Both the position numbers and the translations under genes were made by a program. A stretch of DNA of 64,000 nt, from NCBI GenBank assembly GCA_025360425.1, contig JANYCD010000073.1, positions 1 to 64,000 of the forward strand, in the 5' to 3' direction. Origin of the DNA: Sterolibacteriaceae bacterium. GTDB lineage: Bacteria > Pseudomonadota > Gammaproteobacteria > Burkholderiales > Rhodocyclaceae. Positions within the stretch are counted from its first letter, which is position 1. Each line of letters begins with the position of its first letter. Below are positions 62,228-64,000 of the stretch, one piece after another. The notes under the pieces are model-generated. The model had not been told where the DNA came from, ran no database searches, and saw nothing but the letters and a program-made list of their open reading frames with translations.

Positions 62228-64000
62228 TCAGTCCGGCTTCTTTTTAAACGGTTTCTTGTCGAACGAAGGCGGCTTGCCGCTCTTGAATGTTGGCGGAGTG
62301 CGGGCAACGCGCGGCGGCTTGTCGCCGGCATCCCATCGCTTTTTTGCGTAACTCTTTGGCGCCGAATCATCGGTAAATAGCGTGATTTCCATTGGCCTGC
62401 CGCGCAGTCGCGTCCGCTTGAGCAATTGCAAAATCGCATCGGGAATATCGTCAGGCAGCTCAACGGTACTGTAGTCGTCGAACAGATCGATCTGTCCGAT
62501 GAAACGGCTTTCGATGCCCGCTTCGTTGGCGATGGCGCCGACGATATCCTTGGGCGTGACGCCGTGGTCACGCCCCGCATCCAGCCGGTAACGTTGCTTG
62601 CCGAAACGCGATCCGGTACGGACGGGGGCCGCCTTGTCGTCGCGCTGTTCCCGCTGCTTGATCTCGCGTTTTTCTTCGCGCATTTCCTGCCACTTGTCGT
62701 CGGCTGCTTTTGTGGCGCGCGGCGGTTTGCCGGATCCTGTGTCATCCGGCGCTCGTGCAACCGGGGCGTCCGCGACACGCGTTGTGCTTTTTGCGCCCGG
62801 TTTTTCCACCACTTGCAAAGGCCGCTCACGTTGCGCCATCCAGGCCAGCGCTGCTGCTATCTGACGCGCCTCGATATTTTTTTCGTTCTCGATCTGGCCG
62901 ACCACATCTTCAAAAAAGGCCAGTTCCTGCGCCTCGATGACATCCACAATTTCCTGCTTGAACTGGGTCACGCGACGATTGGCGACGGCTTCCATGCTCG
63001 GCAATTGCATGGCCTCGATGGGCTGCCGGGTCGCACCTTCGATCATGCGCAGCATGCGTTTTTCGCGCGGCGCGACGAACAGGATCGCATTGCCGGTGCG
63101 GCCGGCACGACCGGTGCGGCCGATGCGATGCACGTAGGCCTCGGTATCGTAGGGGATGTCGTAGTTGATGACGTGGCTGATGCGCGGTACATCCAGTCCG
63201 CGTGCCGCCACGTCAGTGGCGATAACGATGTCGAGGTTCTTGTTTTTCAACTGTTCGATGGTGCGTTCACGCAGCGCCTGCACCATGTCGCCGTTCAGCG
63301 CCGCTGCGTTGTAGCCGCGCGCCTGAAGCTTTTCCGCCAGTTCCACGGTGGACGTCTTGGTGCGGACAAAAACAAGGGCGGCGTCCAGATCGTCTTCGGT
63401 TTCGAGTATCCGTGTCAACGCATCCAGTTTGTGCAACCCAGTGACCTGCCAGTAGCGTTGGCGCGTAGTGACCAGCGTGGACGTGGCCGACTTGACCTTG
63501 ATCTCCTGCGGATCGCGCAGATGCTTGTGCGCGACGCGGCGAATCACCGCCGGCATGGTGGCCGAGAACAGCGCGGTCTGCCGCTCCGGCGGCGTGTGTT
63601 CGAGGATCCATTCGACATCGTCAATGAAGCCCATGCGCAGCATTTCGTCGGCCTCGTCCAGCACCAGAGACTGCAGGCTGGCCAGCGACAGGCTCTTGCG
63701 TTCAAGGTGATCCATCACCCGACCCGGCGTTCCGACCACAACATGAGCACCGCGCTGCAACTGGCGCAGCTGTACCACCATGCTCTGCCCGCCGTAGATC
63801 GGCATTACCTGGAAACCGGGCAGATTGCGGGCATAGCTTTGAAACGCCTCTGCGACTTGAATCGCGAGTTCGCGCGTCGGAGTCAGCACCAGCACTTGCG
63901 GGCGCTTGTCGGCCAGATCGAGCCGCTGCAACAAAGGTAGGGCAAAGGCCGCAGTCTTGCCGGTGCCGGTCTGGGCTTCACCCAGCAGATCGCGCCCTTC
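62228..64000 (-). CDS. DEAD-box ATP-dependent RNA helicase (DeaD/CsdA-like with DbpA-type RNA-binding domain), N-terminus truncated by window end
   Basis: VLTPTRELAIQVAEAF, VLDEADEMLRMGF, HRIGRTGRAGRTG; C-terminal GVTPKDIVGAIANEAGIESRFIGQIDLFDDYSTVELP; reading frame stays open through 64000 (EGRDLLGEAQTGTGKTAAFALP). Confidence 0.94.
   Translation of the reverse strand, partial: EGRDLLGEAQTGTGKTAAFALPLLQRLDLADKRPQVLVLTPTRELAIQVAEAFQSYARNLPGFQVMPIYGGQSMVVQLRQLQRGAHVVVGTPGRVMDHLERKSLSLASLQSLVLDEADEMLRMGFIDDVEWILEHTPPERQTALFSATMPAVIRRVAHKHLRDPQEIKVKSATSTLVTTRQRYWQVTGLHKLDALTRILETEDDLDAALVFVRTKTSTVELAEKLQARGYNAAALNGDMVQALRERTIEQLKNKNLDIVIATDVAARGLDVPRISHVINYDIPYDTEAYVHRIGRTGRAGRTGNAILFVAPREKRMLRMIEGATRQPIEAMQLPSMEAVANRRVTQFKQEIVDVIEAQELAFFEDVVGQIENEKNIEARQIAAALAWMAQRERPLQVVEKPGAKSTTRVADAPVARAPDDTGSGKPPRATKAADDKWQEMREEKREIKQREQRDDKAAPVRTGSRFGKQRYRLDAGRDHGVTPKDIVGAIANEAGIESRFIGQIDLFDDYSTVELPDDIPDAILQLLKRTRLRGRPMEITLFTDDSAPKSYAKKRWDAGDKPPRVARTPPTFKSGKPPSFDKKPFKKKPD

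Noticed and set aside
62426-63940. 504-aa plus-strand ORF opposite the DEAD-box helicase
   Set aside because: Antisense shadow ORF; the minus strand has unmistakable helicase motifs.

Overview
This is a gene-dense chromosomal window from a Gram-negative bacterium. The gene order (mlaFEDACB - ABC-2 exporter - bolA - murA - hisGD ... hisBHAFIE - hinT - tatABC - S1C protease) and the phasin look betaproteobacterial, but taxonomy is inferred from content only. The blocks are: sucCD, a PaaN-like aldehyde dehydrogenase, msrA, a FimV-like membrane protein and a Nif3-like protein (0-6.5 kb); protease/tat/his genes (6.5-13.3 kb); a small accessory insertion at hisC/hisD carrying two toxin-antitoxin modules and an orphan secreted protein (13.3-16.8 kb); hisDG-murA-bolA-ABC-mla (16.8-25.8 kb); a large MSHA-like type IV pilus locus (25.8-45.8 kb) with a sigma-54 activator, an adenylate cyclase, a sensor kinase and a ~1.1 kaa GspK/PilX-like pilin carrying an apparently interrupted lectin-like domain; kef/kdsD/kdsC/lptCA, phasin, CinA-like, hrpA, crcB, glnS (45.8-58.3 kb); a NorE/NorF-like oxidase accessory operon with a MarR gene and a perfect 16-bp-arm inverted repeat; a PAP2 protein and a DEAD-box helicase cut by the window edge. 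The best candidate for an under-described system is the 25.8-45.8 kb pilus locus. Its orphan major-type prepilin has a good sigma-54 promoter (GG-N10-GC), its ATPase has MshEN-like c-di-GMP-type motifs, its secretin gene carries a G9 tract, and its putative tip pilin lacks Glu5 and has a lectin-like domain split by YNGTYTV-type repeats. No rRNA, tRNA, CRISPR array, transposase or prophage was recognised. All family calls are by eye from the translations; no database search was run.
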